A stretch of 64,000 nucleotides of DNA, taken from positions 1-64,000 of the forward strand of contig NZ_LHVE01000020.1 of the NCBI RefSeq assembly GCF_001269655.1, given 5' to 3'. Shown one piece after another: positions 62,754-64,000 of this stretch. The DNA comes from Pseudomonas thivervalensis (GTDB lineage Bacteria > Pseudomonadota > Gammaproteobacteria > Pseudomonadales > Pseudomonadaceae). Position 1 is the stretch's first letter. The number at the start of each line of letters is the position of its first letter. A program made the position numbers and the translations under genes. The notes under the pieces were generated by a model that was given only the letters and a program-made list of their open reading frames with translations, did not search any database and was not told where the DNA came from.

Positions 62754-62844
62754 TTATTAACGTGTTCCACCCTCCCTAGAATGGCTGGCATCTTTCCTAT
62801 ACTCAGACGCGAACACCGCGTCGAGTCGCCCATCAAGGTCAGCC

Positions 62845-64000
62845 ATGAACAAAAACAATCGCCACCCAGCAGACGGTAAGAAGCCCATCACCATTTTCGG
62901 TCCGGACTTTCCTTTCGCCTTTGACGACTGGATCGAGCATCCGGCGGGCCTGGGCAGCATTCCCGCCCATAACCACGGTACGGAAGTGGCGATTGTCGGG
63001 GCCGGAATCGCCGGTCTGGTGGCGGCGTACGAGCTGATGAAGCTGGGTCTCAAGCCCGTGGTCTATGAGGCGTCGAAGATGGGTGGGCGCCTGCGCTCGC
63101 AAGCGTTCAACGGCGCCGAAGGGGTGATTGCCGAGCTGGGTGGCATGCGTTTTCCGGTGTCGTCCACCGCGTTCTATCACTATGTCGACAAGCTGGGCCT
63201 GGAGACCAAACCGTTCCCCAACCCGCTGACCCCGGCGTCCGGCAGCACGGTCATCGACCTGGAAGGCCAGACCTATTACGCCCGGAAACTGGCGGACCTT
63301 CCTGCGCTGTTCCAGGAAGTTGCCGATGCCTGGGCCGATGCGCTGGAAGATGGTTCGCGCTTTGGCGAGATCCAGCAGGCGATCCGCGACCGCGACGTGC
63401 CACGTCTCAAGGAATTGTGGAACACCTTGGTGCCGCTCTGGGACGACCGCACCTTCTACGACTTCGTCGCCACCTCCAAGGCGTTCGCCAAGCTCTCGTT
63501 CCAGCACCGTGAAGTGTTCGGCCAGGTCGGTTTCGGCACGGGTGGCTGGGATTCGGATTTCCCCAATTCGATGCTGGAAATCTTCCGCGTCGTGATGACC
63601 AACTGCGACGACCATCAGCACCTGGTAGTCGGCGGCGTCGAACAGGTGCCCCATGGCATCTGGAACCATGTGCCGGAACGCTGTGTGCACTGGCCCGAGG
63701 GGACCAGCCTCAATTCGCTGCACCTGGGCGCCCCACGCAGCGGCGTGAAGCGCATCGCCCGTGCGGCCGATGGCCGCTTCAGCGTGACGGACGTGTGGGA
63801 AAACACCCGCGAATACGCTGCGGTGCTGGTCACGTGCCAGAGCTGGCTGCTGACTACTCAGATCGAATGTGAAGAAGCGTTGTTCTCGCAAAAGATGTGG
63901 ATGGCCCTGGACCGCACCCGCTACATGCAATCGTCCAAGACATTCGTGATGGTCGACCGGCCGTTCTGGAAAGACAAGGATCCGGAAACCGGCCGCGACC
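62845..64000 (+). CDS. davB: L-lysine 2-monooxygenase (DavB), 5' part
   Basis: First 385 or so codons of a flavin amine-oxidase-fold enzyme, cut by the window end. FAD-binding VAIVGAGIAGLVAAYEL (about 50-66), VVYEASKMGGRLRS, and the substrate-site AELGGMRFPVSS are present. The protein start MNKNNRHPADGKKPITIFGP is that of Pseudomonas lysine monooxygenase/oxidase, which makes 5-aminovaleramide from lysine. Older annotations call this group tryptophan 2-monooxygenase. AAGGTC lies seven bases before the ATG. davA should follow to the right. Confidence 0.88.
   Translation, partial: MNKNNRHPADGKKPITIFGPDFPFAFDDWIEHPAGLGSIPAHNHGTEVAIVGAGIAGLVAAYELMKLGLKPVVYEASKMGGRLRSQAFNGAEGVIAELGGMRFPVSSTAFYHYVDKLGLETKPFPNPLTPASGSTVIDLEGQTYYARKLADLPALFQEVADAWADALEDGSRFGEIQQAIRDRDVPRLKELWNTLVPLWDDRTFYDFVATSKAFAKLSFQHREVFGQVGFGTGGWDSDFPNSMLEIFRVVMTNCDDHQHLVVGGVEQVPHGIWNHVPERCVHWPEGTSLNSLHLGAPRSGVKRIARAADGRFSVTDVWENTREYAAVLVTCQSWLLTTQIECEEALFSQKMWMALDRTRYMQSSKTFVMVDRPFWKDKDPETGRD

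Overview
The window reads as a continuous piece of Pseudomonas chromosome, most likely from the P. fluorescens group. The 72 bases of 16S rRNA at the left edge, high GC, REP/REPIN palindromes of the type common in fluorescent pseudomonads, and runs of genes in the order I remember from P. putida and P. aeruginosa all point that way. I see no insertion sequence, prophage, integrase or CRISPR array; this is core and near-core genome with some lineage-specific pieces.

Layout. 1-622: start of an rrn operon on the minus strand, with a boxA and three tandem promoters. 623-6700: tyrS, an M23 peptidase, anmK, erpA, argC, hemJ. 6736-11247: nitronate monooxygenase, a DUF805 membrane protein, a short-chain dehydrogenase, a HIT protein, coq7, an OsmC protein. 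11483-20825: vfr, a lipoate-ligase paralogue, trpGDC, estA, trpE, gph, rpe. 20904-30279: an iron alcohol dehydrogenase, a four-gene polyamine-type ABC transporter, and a two-component pair with a solute-binding-type sensor. 30354-34023: a DUF3530 protein, a DjlA-like co-chaperone, murU, amgK. 34154-41755: lptD-surA-pdxA-rsmA and apaG-apaH, then glpE. 42055-46924: the stress cluster prkA-yeaH-spoVR. 46988-55669: cca, folK/folB, plsY, tsaD and the macromolecular-synthesis genes rpsU, dnaG, rpoD. 55797-64000: a GGDEF-EAL sensor protein, tRNA-Ile2(CAU), a large membrane protein of unknown function, an Lrp-type regulator and the start of a lysine 2-monooxygenase gene (davB) cut by the window edge.

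How genes work together. Peptidoglycan recycling is represented by anmK and by amgK-murU, which bypass de novo MurNAc synthesis in pseudomonads. Tryptophan synthesis is split into trpE and trpGDC, with estA between them. Both halves are preceded by a coding segment ending in the same Trp-rich tail (ARWRWR). Upstream of trpG this is a free-standing 28-codon leader with its own Shine-Dalgarno. Upstream of trpE it is the C-terminus of Gph itself. I regard this as the most interesting signal in the window, because it suggests that a metabolic enzyme's tail doubles as the attenuator leader peptide.

Other points of note are a REPIN nested inside another REPIN (31380-31546), a perfect palindrome in front of the ABC transporter operon, phased direct repeats in front of davB, a sigma-E/AlgU-like promoter before prkA, an oversized periplasmic loop in one ABC permease, and a membrane protein whose reading frame and hydrophobic sequence run 5' of its first ATG.
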